Assembly (NCBI GenBank): GCA_918807975.1 | Contig: OU964918.1 | Span: 56,590,477 to 56,654,476, forward strand | DNA: 64,000 nt | Reading direction: 5' to 3' | From: Aplidium turbinatum | Lineage: Eukaryota > Chordata > Ascidiacea > Aplousobranchia > Polyclinidae | Part shown: piece after piece, positions 35,964-46,375 of the stretch | Position numbering within the stretch: position 1 is the first letter of the stretch | Layout: the number at the start of each line of letters is the position of its first letter | The notes under the pieces: model-generated | Told to the model about the DNA's origin: nothing | What the model saw: only the letters and a program-made list of their open reading frames with translations | Databases searched by the model: none | Made by a program: the position numbers and the translations under genes

Positions 35964-36010
35964 TTGCTACAATCGGCTGCCCAGAGACGCAGCTCAATGC
36001 AATTCTTCAA

Positions 36011-36663
36011 TTAGAGTGAAGTGAAACAAAACAATAAAATCGAACAAAAATGAGAAGCTAATTCAACGTCGTGATGAAATGTTTGTATTGGTGGTTCGGT
36101 GTAGCAAAGCTGGCTTACTTTAGCGCTTCTGCTTTCAGAAAAAATAATCATGTTTCAATCCTTGCAATTGAACAAGATCTCGCTAGCGCAATTGCCGTTA
36201 CGGGATCTCGGGTTATTGGTACAGCCGAAAAATTAATATTAGATGTTGTTACAGAAACCTTTTGGTAGTATGCAATACCTTGCGTACCCACATCATTTAA
36301 TGAAAAACAAAAAGCATTCAAAACAAATCAGGAAGTTCGTCGATAAAGGTCTTGAACAATTTCCTTACAAATGCTCAATGGTGAAACAGAGCGCTGAGGG
36401 TGAACACGGCTCATTTAAAAGTGACCACTTTCTACATAACAACACTTTTTCGATGAAAGCAAAACCACGTGCAAACATCAGCTGAATACATTATCAGCAT
36501 TCGAAACGAGATATGAAAATTAACAAAGAATTAAATGCGTGAAAATTATTAAAAAACATTATTAGTGAATGAGTAAGAATAGAACAAAAACTGATGAGTT
36601 TTTCCGGTATCACATCTAGCATCAAGAGCTCCTTTATTTCTTCTCCTTAAAAGTGTTCAGGAT
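36011..36663. other. no recognisable gene
   Basis: Small plus-strand frames at 36071-36485 have no family resemblance. The 3' flank of the minus-strand membrane-protein gene should lie here; I saw no clear AATAAA. Confidence 0.4.
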
Positions 36664-38486
36664 CTACTTCTTCAACTGAAGAACAAGAACAACCAAGGTC
36701 ATCAAAGTGACGACTCCACACGCTATGGGGATGATGATCGTATTCAAGGTTTGATCAGATGGCTCAAGTACAAGAACGTTGTCAACGTAGGAGACTCTGT
36801 AAGAAGCCTCGTATTTTTCATGGTTGGCAATTATGAGAGCATCTTGGAGAGCGACGCGGTTCGCAGTGATGATGCCTGCCAAGTGAACAAAAGAAAATGA
36901 CACGAATGAAAATGACTTCATTTCAATCCGAGTTAGATCTGAAACTTCAATCCCGGTCCGGAACTGTTGGGATCAGGAACTTTCCCGATCTGGAGATTTT
37001 GGTTTTGAATCCCAAAGTTTAATTGTGGGATGCGGTATGTTAAAGTTAACTGATCACTTATTCAGAGCATAAGTTTGCACATTACGTACTTGTACCGAAA
37101 TAAGAAGTTCTGCTTTTCAACAAAGTTTTGTTGTATAGAGTTTTTTACATTCCTTTTGACAAAAAAGGAGTCAAAAGCCCGAAGAAAAGAGCATAACCCC
37201 AAAAACGTAAGTCATAGCATAACAATGGCAGCAGCAGCTTTCGACTTAGAACTACAATCGCAATAACGTACCTGCTAAGTCCGCTTTCCTAAGAACAAAC
37301 ACATTCTCATCGCTGGAAGAAGATTGAGGTAAAACGACATAAAGCAACATGTGAGTGTTGACGTCAACAAGCTGTGGATAGCCTTGTACAATGACCACGT
37401 TATCCGAAGTGAATTCACTGAAAGAGCATGAAAATGTTGACATGATTTTTCTCATTGGGTTGAAAAACGAATAGCTGTAAGTAACTCCTCTTAGCAGTAG
37501 AAAAAAGTAAAAAAAAAGTATTAAAAAATAAACAAAACACTTAAAAACCTCAGTAAAGGTCTAAAACCGTTAGCAACAGAGGGGAGCTAAAGATTTATGA
37601 CAACGATTAAGAAATATTTGATGCATATAACTTTTACGTGACAAAAAGACATGAAGCACTTTTATGATTTCAATCTTCAAAACCTCTCAATGATTCGTTG
37701 GTAACTTTCTTCAAATCTTTTATCACAACACAGAAACCTCTGTTATAATTTTTCTCGCTTTCTAAAGGTACAAAAAGTTTCCTAAAAAAGTTTTGTTTTT
37801 TTTCAAGGCAGAATACTGTATAGAAATGCTGTATAAAATGTGTACCAGAAACTACATAATGTAGCCTATTATATTACATCGTACAGAAAGCTATGAATAG
37901 TGGGAACAAGTTGCTACAGAACCTGAATTCTTGCATGGTACAAGCAGAAAGATTGGTTTTGCAAAAGTCTCCAGCAAAACTTGCAATAGAGTTTTTGAAC
38001 ACCTTTATGACGTCATTACCCCAATCTGGAAGCTGAACAAGGTCCAACTGCACCAATACTTGATTGTTACTTGAATCTGTTAAATGGTAGAAGGTAAAAT
38101 AAGCAAGCGATTTATTGATTGTAAACACAAATAAATCAAGACTACAATTTTACTTTAGAAGTTTAGAGAATAACAAGTTTAACTGAAAGTTGTTTGTAGT
38201 TGCAGATCCAGTTGTAAAAATTGTTGGGTAACTTAAGTGGGTGGTTCCTGACCACCAATAGTGGGATTTTTTAAATCACTTTTTAACAAGTAGCGGTACA
38301 AGTACTTTGTAACAAATAAATGTATACTATCTTAACAGTCGATATAAATGTTACGCGGAAAAATAACACAGTTTGTGATATTTTTTAGTCACATAATGTG
38401 CAATAAGAAGTTGAATCACCTGATTCCAATGTTGCATAAGTGACAAAGCATTGAAGAAGAATCAAACACATTCCTTTAAACAGCAT
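36664..38486 (-). CDS. unknown type I membrane protein, 192 residues, four exons
   Basis: Exons 38486-38420, 38076-37923, 37417-37272 and 36875-36664 join in phase with GT..AG borders throughout, giving 192 codons. Residues 1-22 (MLFKGMCLILLQCFVTYATL) look like a signal peptide. The ectodomain (about 23-145) alternates strands and helices: NQVLVQLDLVQLPDWG, IKVFKNSIASFAGDFC, DNVVIVQGYPQLVD, HMLLYVVLPQ, LRKADLAGIITANR, YRVSYVDNVLVLEP. This could be a SEA-like fold, but that is a guess. A hydrophobic segment (about 162-188, TIIIPIACGVVTLMTLVVLVLQ) is followed by LKK and the stop, so almost no cytoplasmic tail. The family is not recognised. The start is chosen because it opens the signal peptide. 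Expression evidence would be needed to exclude further exons. Confidence 0.7.
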
Positions 38487-38908
38487 TGTGTTGGTTAAGC
38501 TTGGGGGCCAATACTCAACACTTGAAATTTACAAATCGAGCACACTCATAAACTTATTCTATAAGAAAAATATTTTGCAATAATACATAGGCTACACATA
38601 ACCATAAGCAATATAATACATAAGCATACGCGAAACTATTGAAATAAGTAGGTAGTGAAAGTAGCCTACCATATATCGAAACCCACATGTGTATTTCAAA
38701 CAAAAACTTGATGTTGTGCTTGTGTTACTAGTAGAAAACATTCAAACAAATAAGCAATCAGACTTCACTTTGTGAAGAAAGGGGCGTTCTTCCAGGCTAT
38801 CAGCACAAGGCTGAGCACTCACTAGTAGGCTACAGCGAGCAGTTGCGATTCGCTAACCATAACGGTGTAGCTTCCACGCTAGCCATTCAGACCATCCAAT
38901 CAACCATA
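38487..38908. other. upstream region of the membrane-protein gene
   Basis: No TATA box or other site that I can defend, and no coding frame. Confidence 0.35.
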
Positions 38909-38944
38909 TGTTTCTCGGCAGCCAATTTGTAGCAAGAATTGACA

Positions 38945-38991
38945 GCGATAGACACGTGTTTCGCCCATGAGGCTGGGCTCATCAGTATCGC
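38945..38991 (-). ncRNA. hammerhead ribozyme motif, family B, inverted copy
   Basis: Exact reverse complement of the motif at 39178-39224. Confidence 0.75.
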
Positions 38992-39177
38992 ACCGTATTC
39001 TGCCACAAATTTATTCGACCACCGCTTTTACCAGTCAGTTTAACTCTTATCTTTGTGGAAAGAAAAAAGCTCTGCCCTGGCGCCTGTTGGTTTTGTTCGC
39101 TCTTTTCTTTCCACAAAGATAAGAGTTAAACTGACTGGTAAAAGCGGTGGTCGAATAAATTTGTGGGAGAATACAGT

Positions 39178-39224
39178 GCGATACTGATGAGCCCAGCCTC
39201 ATGGGCGAAACACGTGTCTATCGC
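39178..39224 (+). ncRNA. hammerhead ribozyme motif, family B
   Basis: Stem I GCGATA/TATCGC pairs perfectly. CTGATGA, stem II GCCC/GGGC with an 8-nt loop AGCCTCAT, then GAAAC, a 2-3 bp stem III and GTC. All core positions fit the hammerhead consensus. Confidence 0.82.
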
Positions 39225-39260
39225 TGTCAATTCTTGCTACAAATCGGCTGCCGGGAAACA

Positions 39261-40018
39261 CAGACTTCACTTAGTTTGCCAGCACTGCACTAATAACAGA
39301 GAATATGCTGAAACTTTGACCACTACACAAGATATAAAGACTATGAGCTTGCATTGAATGAAAAAAGATGATTTGTGGAAACAAAATGTAACCATTCCAG
39401 TGCACTACTATTTATTGATTGATTCCAAGCCAAATGTGGCACAGACAATGCAAGAAAGTATTCAATCAATAGATGCAAGACAGCTGCAATACATAGGCTA
39501 AACTACTTACATAAAAAATACAAAAGTTAACAAGTAGTATGACACCTATGAAAACGTACATTTAAACACTTCATTGTAATACCAATAGTTGTCATGCATT
39601 AAACTATTGTAAATTCAATATACCCAACTCAACTTTGATTCATCATTATGAAACTGTTAACTCAAATATAAATTTTGTGAGGTTAAAATCAAGTTCATCA
39701 TCATCTATAGTCCAGCATTACATACCACAAATAAGATAATAAAACTAGAACATGAGCATAACAGCACATGCTTGAAAACTAACATTTTTGCAAATCATTG
39801 AATGAAATCTTGTGAAATATATATTTCAGGAATGACACAATAATATAGCTTCTGTTAATTAGGCAAAACAATTATAAAATGCAAACAGATCACGATTGCG
39901 AATAGTGAAGAAACACAAAACATATTTACAAAACCCCAAACTTAGTATAATGTATAATACTAACAACATTGTTTGAAAGTTGTCTTCAAAAGTGCAAAAC
40001 ACACAAGCTCAAGCGTTC
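39261..40018. other. no recognisable gene; 3' flank of the reductase gene
   Basis: AT-rich; a TTGATTGATTCC patch at 39415 is low complexity. Confidence 0.4.
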
Positions 40019-40948
40019 TCAAATTGGAAATTTGACGTCTCGATCATGAGGAGCATTGAAGTCTAAATCTGGACCAATGTAAACAATTCCATATGGATTG
40101 ATACGAAGATGACTCAGTTGATAATGTTTGGTGATATGTTCCATGGTAATCGTTTCTCCAAAACTTTTCATCTGGTAAAGCTCACGTAGATAAGACCACA
40201 TGTTTGGATAATCAATGATTCGTCGTTTGTTGCATTTAAAATGACCGTGATACACAGGATCAAATCTTACAAGAGTTGTGAAAAGTCTGATATCTGCTTC
40301 TGTAAGCCTGTTTCCAACCAAGTACCTTTGCTTTGACAAAATATCTTCAACTTTGTCCAAATGAGCAAAAAGTGGAATAATTGCCTTGTCATAATCTTCT
40401 TGCATCGTTGCAAAACCACATCGATACACTCCTAAGTTTATATTTGGATATATCCATGAATTAACTTCATCTATTTGAGTGCGCAAATCTTCTGCGTAGA
40501 GGTCAAGATTTTTTTGTTCTTCTGTTGCACAAAACTCATTCATGGCAGAATTCAGTATGCGAATGATTTCACTGGATTCATTATTCACTATGTCCAGCTT
40601 TTTCTTGTCAAAAAGAACAGGAACAGTAATTTTTCCTTCATATCCAGGTGATGCTTTCTGATAAACCTCCTTCATGAACTTAGCATCGAAAATAGGATCT
40701 TTAGTACAACCTGGAATTTGATCATTAAACCTCCAACCATTTTCTCCCATATAGTAGTCTACTACAGTATAAGAAATAGCATTTTCCAAACCCTTGAGCT
40801 TGCGAGAAATGAGTGTACGATTCGCCCACGGACATGCATATGAAACATAAAGATGGTAACGGCCACTTTCTGGAGGATATTCTCCACCTTTCTTTATTTC
40901 ATTTCTAAAAGACACTACATTTGACATTTTCTTAAGATATTGTTTCAC
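40019..40948 (-). CDS. glutathionyl-hydroquinone reductase (Ecm4/Xi-class GST), intronless
   Basis: A single 309-codon frame without introns. The N-terminal thioredoxin fold has the family's catalytic motif SYACPWANRTL (Cys for glutathione transfer), then KITVPVLFDKK and IVNNESSEIIRI for glutathione binding. The all-alpha domain has YLVGNRLTEADIRLF, DPVYHGHFKCN and IIDYPNMWSYLRELYQM. The family C-terminal signature INPYGIVYIGPDLDF then APHDR is present. Known members reduce glutathionyl-hydroquinones with glutathione in the cytosol. Length and motif order are normal for the family, so it looks functional. A second Met eight codons in (MSNVVSF) could be the start. The other two host genes here have introns, so a retrocopy or an acquired gene should be considered. 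Confidence 0.92.
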   Translation of the reverse strand: MKQYLKKMSNVVSFRNEIKKGGEYPPESGRYHLYVSYACPWANRTLISRKLKGLENAISYTVVDYYMGENGWRFNDQIPGCTKDPIFDAKFMKEVYQKASPGYEGKITVPVLFDKKKLDIVNNESSEIIRILNSAMNEFCATEEQKNLDLYAEDLRTQIDEVNSWIYPNINLGVYRCGFATMQEDYDKAIIPLFAHLDKVEDILSKQRYLVGNRLTEADIRLFTTLVRFDPVYHGHFKCNKRRIIDYPNMWSYLRELYQMKSFGETITMEHITKHYQLSHLRINPYGIVYIGPDLDFNAPHDRDVKFPI

Positions 40949-41046
40949 TTATGACTAGATGAAATAACCGATGTAACAAACCTAAACTAAAATTGTGTAT
41001 TATGGTTAGGGATCGCATCTCAATAATATTTATCTTAATTTTATCC

Positions 41047-42259
41047 GGGTGCAACCTACTTTGACCCCTGAACACTTTATCCCCTGAAAAGACTGAGAAA
41101 AAAATACAACAAAGCCGAAGTCGCTGATTGGAGTTGCCGCAAACATTTCAAAATTTCTCTCAATCTTTTCGGGGGACGAAATAGGTTGCATCCTTATTGA
41201 GGGTTAAGGTTAGAAATGTTTCTATTTCTAACCCAGGGTTAGGAATTAGGTTAGAAATAGAAACATTTATAACCCTAACCCTTCGGCCTTCAACCTATTG
41301 GCAGTGATGTAGGCGTATACAAAAAATATTGACGCCGTCAGCGTAAACGCAAACGTTCGAAAAGCCATACACCGTATGCGTCAACGTCACTTGTGAAAAA
41401 AGTTGGCGGCGTCAGTGCATACACTAGCATAAGCTCATTTTGTTTGCTAGGTGCCAAACATTCACACGGCATAAACCACTCGAAACAAACAAGTTTGATT
41501 TGGAATTTCTACGAAGAAACACAAGCATCTGAAAGTGTTCATCTGACATTTTGCTGCGTTTTGGTTTCAATATGTCTTTGCCCATTGAAAACAATTATAA
41601 AAAAAAAATACAAACAACAGCTAAGACATTAAAAAGTAGGCTGTGGCTATATTTACACTATATAGTGTAATAATAGCCTCAATAGTGTTGCCAGATAAGG
41701 AATTCTGCCCTAATTTGAAAAAAGTTTAAAGCTGTTGAAAACAAATACTTGTATTTTGGAAATTTTTTTAGTCCTGGGAAGATCAAAACCCTAATCTTAT
41801 TCCTAACTCTAACCCTTACTTTAACTTAACCCTTCCTAACTTTAATCCTAACTCTGGCAACACCTGATTGTGGAAAAATAGCCACTTCCTAAAAGTATAC
41901 ATTGACGCTATACGCTAAAAAACCGCAAAAACTTTAGGGCGTAGCCTCAAGCGACAACTATCCAACAAAGTGTGGCTGTAAGCATTAGCATATTAAAAAA
42001 GTTTACGTCGCAATTCTATGGCGTATAATTTGCGGCGTATACATGCATCTCTGCCTATTGGTTAGGGTTAAATAAGGTTAGCCTAGAACTATTTCTAACC
42101 CTAACCTTTAATAAGGATTCAACCTATTGGTTAGGGATAAAAATGTTTCTACTTCTAACCTTAACCCTTAATAAGGATTCAACCTATTCCGTCCCCTGAA
42201 CATTTTGTCTCCCGATTTTGGGGGATAAATTGTTCAGCAAAAGAAATAGGTTCCATCCA
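41047..42259. mobile_element. TIR element with telomere-like repeats, carrying a hAT MITE
   Basis: Left end GGGTGCAACCTACTTTGACC; right end, reversed, TGGATGGAACCTATTTC. An 8-bp TSD TTTTATCC (41039-41046, 42260-42267). The interior has GGTTAGGGTTA-like and CCCTAACCC-like stretches and GCCGAAGTCGCTGATTGG, as in the element at 60754. Without the nested MITE it is about 450 bp. Confidence 0.8.
41302..42053. mobile_element. hAT-like element, 752 bp, nested
   Basis: Ends CAGTGATGTAGGCGTATAC and, reversed, CAGAGATGCATGTATACGCC. A perfect 8-bp TSD CCTATTGG (41294-41301, 42054-42061). No transposase seen. Confidence 0.88.
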
Positions 42260-42619
42260 TTTTATCCTATTTCCTCTTACAAGTGAAAAAGTTTTGAAAA
42301 ATGAATGCTGGAACAGCTAGCCTATGCTATGTCTAGTCCATGGCATGCTTGTACCAATGTAGCCTAATCTATTCTGCAGGGGTTCTATGGGTCCTTACAA
42401 AAATATTTCACCACATGACAAATCCAACTTTTTCTAAAAATCGTTTACAAAATGGATTTATTAAATTTAGTAGCCTACTACTCAGTAGGTGTATGATCCT
42501 TAGCCTACTACTACACATCATGCATGTTTATCTCTCTAGTCTAACATAAAATATTTTCAATACACAGCCTACTGCAGCAACCACCCAACAAGCAAAAGTG
42601 CAAAACTAATGATTAGAAT

Positions 42620-44552
42620 CAGGGTTGCCAGACTGAAATTTGCAAAAAAGGCCAAACTCAACAAGAAAAAAGGCCAAATTGAGGCCAAATAGGTAGAAAA
42701 AAGGCCAAAAATAAGCCAAACTCAAACAAGATAAAATAAGCATTGTAATCAGGGTTGTCAGACTGTGAAAAGGTCTTAATGCCAAAATAATACAAGAAAA
42801 ATCTGGTGGAAAATTTTCTTAGGAGGCAATGCAAGGTCTGAAAGGAATGGTCCAACAGGAAAGAGTCTTAGTGTTGAACAGAGCTGAACACTTTTCATAA
42901 GAACGTCAAATATGAAAGCAATCAATATTAAAATGTCGTCAGCGAATAAAGCTAAATTCATGTCGTCATAATTAAATAATTCATGTTCATGTCGTCAAAA
43001 TTCATGCTGTCTAAATTCCTCAATCGTCGTAACAGGCTTGCCAGATTGGCCCTTTTTAGAGGTCGTTGGCCCCCAAAAAAGTTGTTTGGCCCCTTGGCCC
43101 TTTGTTTTCAATATTTGGCTCTTTTTGGAAGCAGTTGGCACATAGCCTACTATCAAACTAGCTATTTAAATAAATGTCTTTCAGAAATTGAGACTGAAAA
43201 GTATTATTACGATTTTTTAGACAGTGTTTAGCTGACAATGTTTATGCCAATGCCAAGGATTCGAGTGGAAACACTGTAGACAATGAAGATTTGGAAATGT
43301 TCTTGTAGACTACGTTGTTGTAATGTTGTAACGTTATTGACGTTGTTAACGTTATTATGATTTATTAGCAACGTTATCAACATTATTGAACAATTTGGCT
43401 CTTTTTTACCCAGTTTGGCCCTTTTTTCCACATTGTTTGGCTCTTTTTCTCAAAAGCTGTCTGACAACCCTGCGTCGTAAGCTACTGCGTGATGTGCAGT
43501 CTGACCATAGAAAGAGCTCAATGCTTTGCTCTCCTGGGCCACATCGAAACGGGCTTTTGCCTGAGGATGGGTTTCTTTTATGTCCGGTTTTCTTTCTCTA
43601 TCTTTCATTTATTGCTACATGTGTGCTTCTGTTTGTTTTTTGGGTTTTGTGGCCGTGCTAACTAGGCTACAGACAGACAGGCTACTACATGATTTACTAT
43701 TCAGGCACGTTTTAAACCTTTGAAGGTTTTGCCACCTTTTCCCGTTCATTAACGTGCTGGTAGGCCTATATCGACTATTGTAGTTACTTTAGTAGTATCT
43801 TTTTTGTCCGGGATGCGTTAATGACGACAAATAAATAAATGAATGAATGATGTAGGCTATGTATCATTTAAGTGAACATTACTACAGTAATTATTAAAAA
43901 GAAATTCTTTTGTAACAAGTCTATGATCAATAATTTATTTACTCATCACAAAGCATTACAATAACGGTAATTTGAAAAGCACTCAATTGCACAACCACGA
44001 ATCACTTGTATTGCTCAACAACTGAATTTCTGAAAGCATGTTCTGCTGGCAAGCCAGCGGTTGTGTTGGAATACCGATCGATCAAAAAGTGAACACGTTA
44101 CGTTTTGTATAGGCTACCTACTTTTGAGCGTTGACATTATAATTCCAAAATAATGTCTAAAACATTCATATTTATCGATATTTTGGATTTTAATAAATTA
44201 TAGCAAAAATAATTCTGAAAGTAGCAAGTATATATATAATAAAAGCACTGTAGCAGATGAGTTTTAATCCGCTACAGTGGTGACATCTGGCACCACTGGC
44301 TAGCTTAGAGGGGAGCGCAGTCTGACTCGACGTCACATTACAAGTATTTAACAAGTATAGAACATGTATTGAACAATGGAGAATATGGTTTTCATCTGGT
44401 AAAGTTACGATATATGAGAAATATTGATCAATATGCATTTTGAAGATTAAATTTTAAAAAAGGCCAAATTTAAGGCCAAATCTAGAAAAAGGCCAAACGT
44501 ATAATTTCTAAGGCCAAAAGGCTCTAAAAAAAAGGCCAATCTGGTAACCCTG
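42620..44552. mobile_element. hAT-like element, 1.9 kb, with subterminal AGGCCAAA repeats
   Basis: Ends CAGGGTTGCCAGACTGAA and, reversed, CAGGGTTACCAGATTGGCC. A perfect 8-bp TSD ATTAGAAT (42612-42619, 44553-44560). Repeated AAAAAGGCCAAA words lie at both ends. The interior (43480-44460) contains a (GAAT)n-tailed stretch near 43830; no transposase seen. Confidence 0.88.
43033..43472. mobile_element. related hAT-like MITE, 440 bp, nested in the 42620 element
   Basis: Ends CAGGCTTGCCAGATTGGCC and, reversed, CAGGGTTGTCAGACAGC. A perfect 8-bp TSD CGTCGTAA (43025-43032, 43473-43480). The ends are related to those of its host element (TTGCCAGA.TGGCC). Confidence 0.88.
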
Positions 44553-44904
44553 ATTAGAATTTGAAAAAACTACGATCCTATTGATCCATCAACTATTCAA
44601 CTTTGACCTGATACAAATTTTAGTGATGCCACAAAACTAAAAAAAGTTTTGTGGTTTTCTGATTGAACGTTTTTCAACTTAGGCTACTTTTTCTCATTTT
44701 CTACTGCTTCCCCGAGCCAACCAAAAGCTTTTATATCATTAAAAGGCAGCAAAAAGTAAAAACATCTCAGAAAATGTCAGTCAAATACCAACAGTGGCGG
44801 TAATCAAAATCTGCAAAATGCGACAAATCAGGCCGCATCTCCAAGTAGCCATGCGTCAACGAACTCCAAAATCGCCAATAATTTTCGAATTGAAGGACAT
44901 TCTT

Positions 44905-45150
44905 AATTTTTTTTTAATTTTTTTTTTTATTATCTTTATCACCTACATTGCGGGAAAGCGAACTTGAGCGCTATGCATCGGTGTACGCCTTCCAACGTAC
45001 ACCTGACCCACGCTGCAGCCGACTGCAATGTCTGTTTCCGGTTGTCTACTCTACTTATGAAGTAACATTGGTACTACCCATTACTCGAAATCGATCACTG
45101 GGTAGAGGCAATTATCGTAAAGTTTCTTGCCCAGAGAAGCAACCAGAGAA
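44905..45150 (-). repeat. SINE body, second copy
   Basis: Matches 16078-16300 over most of its length, with poly-T on its left. The tRNA-like head is missing; the sequence changes at GAAGCAACCAGAG. It sits beside the C-terminal part of the hAT transposase remnant. Confidence 0.75.
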
Positions 45151-46099
45151 ACAACATTGCCCAGAGAAACAAAATGATTCCATTGCTCTTAGTTCAATGA
45201 ACTCATCTTTTCCAAGGTCCTCATCACTGATAGATGCCAGTTCAACGAGGAATTTTTAATACCCTCTGCGGCTAAGCAGTAACCTCTGAAAGAGTTTTGC
45301 AATGCTTCCAAATGTCTGCACATGTCTGTGTGCAGAGAAAATGGTAGAGCATTACAAACTGCAGTTCCAATTTGAAGCATCAATTCTTCCAACGTTGAGA
45401 AATTAAAATAGTTGTTAGTCTCCGATCTCCTTTTCCACAGAGATAACTTATTGCCCTGAAAAGCTTAAGCTTTTTAGAAGCGTCCACAGTTGTAACGGCA
45501 GGGCCTTGAATAGAACCCAGGGATGAATCCCTGATAGAACCATTTAGGCCTAGCCTACCTCATTCATATGAGTAAAAACATCCGCCAAGTAGGTTGACCC
45601 TTGAATAAACTCTTTAGGCTACAGTTAAACTGCTTTGAGAGTTCAATATTTTTGTCTCAGAAAAAAAGAAAACTCCATTCGAAGTTCAAATAAGCGCTTC
45701 AAAACTTGTCCCCTTGACTGCCAGCGAACTTCTGTATAGCCTAGAGGAGAACTTCATGTTTCGCTCTCATTTCTTGACATAACCTCTTGAATATTCGATG
45801 GTACAAGCCACCTCCTTCGCCATTCACTCCGACGGCCATCCCAGTGTACCCCCACCCCTGCCTCTATGCTGGCGATTTTAATTGCCAGCACGTCGACTGG
45901 GGATACCGCATCACCAGCCCTTCTGGTGCATGTCTGGCTAACTGGGCATCAAATAACAACTATGCCCCACTGTACAACCCCAAAGATGAAGCCAGCTTTA
46001 CATCCGGGCGATGGGGCACTGGAACAAACCCAGACATGGCCTTTGCTAGCACTGGCAACGACAATCAGCTTCCGGACAGACGTGTGCTACAGAAGTTCC

Positions 46100-46271
46100 T
46101 GTAGTGTATTGAAATGTGATTATTATGTTATGCTTATGACCGGTTACCAGATTATCTTTTGGCAACCCTGGCAAGTATCCCGGAAGTACATTCTGTTGTC
46201 AGTAATTAATCAAAGTGGAAGTGTATGTTGTTTCTGTATATAATACACTAGTAAACAGACAGAATATGACA
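46100..46271 (+). repeat. 5' LTR of the Ty3/gypsy element
   Basis: TGTAGTGTATTGAAATG.. to ..AGAATATGACA; direct copy at 50815-50986. Confidence 0.93.
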
Positions 46272-46375
46272 TTTGGCGACGAGGAAAATATTTAAATCTG
46301 TAGCCTATTAGTTCAAGAGGTCCAAGCAGACAGTGAATTGTTCTTATCGTGTTGTCCAAACTACTAGTGAGCATC

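Larger units (their letters stand above)
32126..36010 (+). repeat. hammerhead repeat family B, one arm, split by the 32234-35963 transposon
   Basis: Left piece 32126-32233 and right piece 35964 to about 36010 together correspond to 39150-39260 of the palindromic copy (CTGATGAGCCCAGCCTCATG .. ATCGCTGTCAATTC, then TTGCTACAA, then TCGGCTGCC). The transposon inserted at TTGCTACAA. Confidence 0.75.
38909..39260. repeat. 352-bp palindrome: two 158-bp arms of hammerhead repeat family B
   Basis: Arms 38909-39066 and 39103-39260 are inverted and near-identical (a few differences), around a 36-nt loop. The loop-proximal ends read CTCTTATCTTTGTGGAAAG and its complement. Each arm carries a complete hammerhead motif. 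A single diverged arm of the same family flanks the transposon at 32234-35963. Confidence 0.88.
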
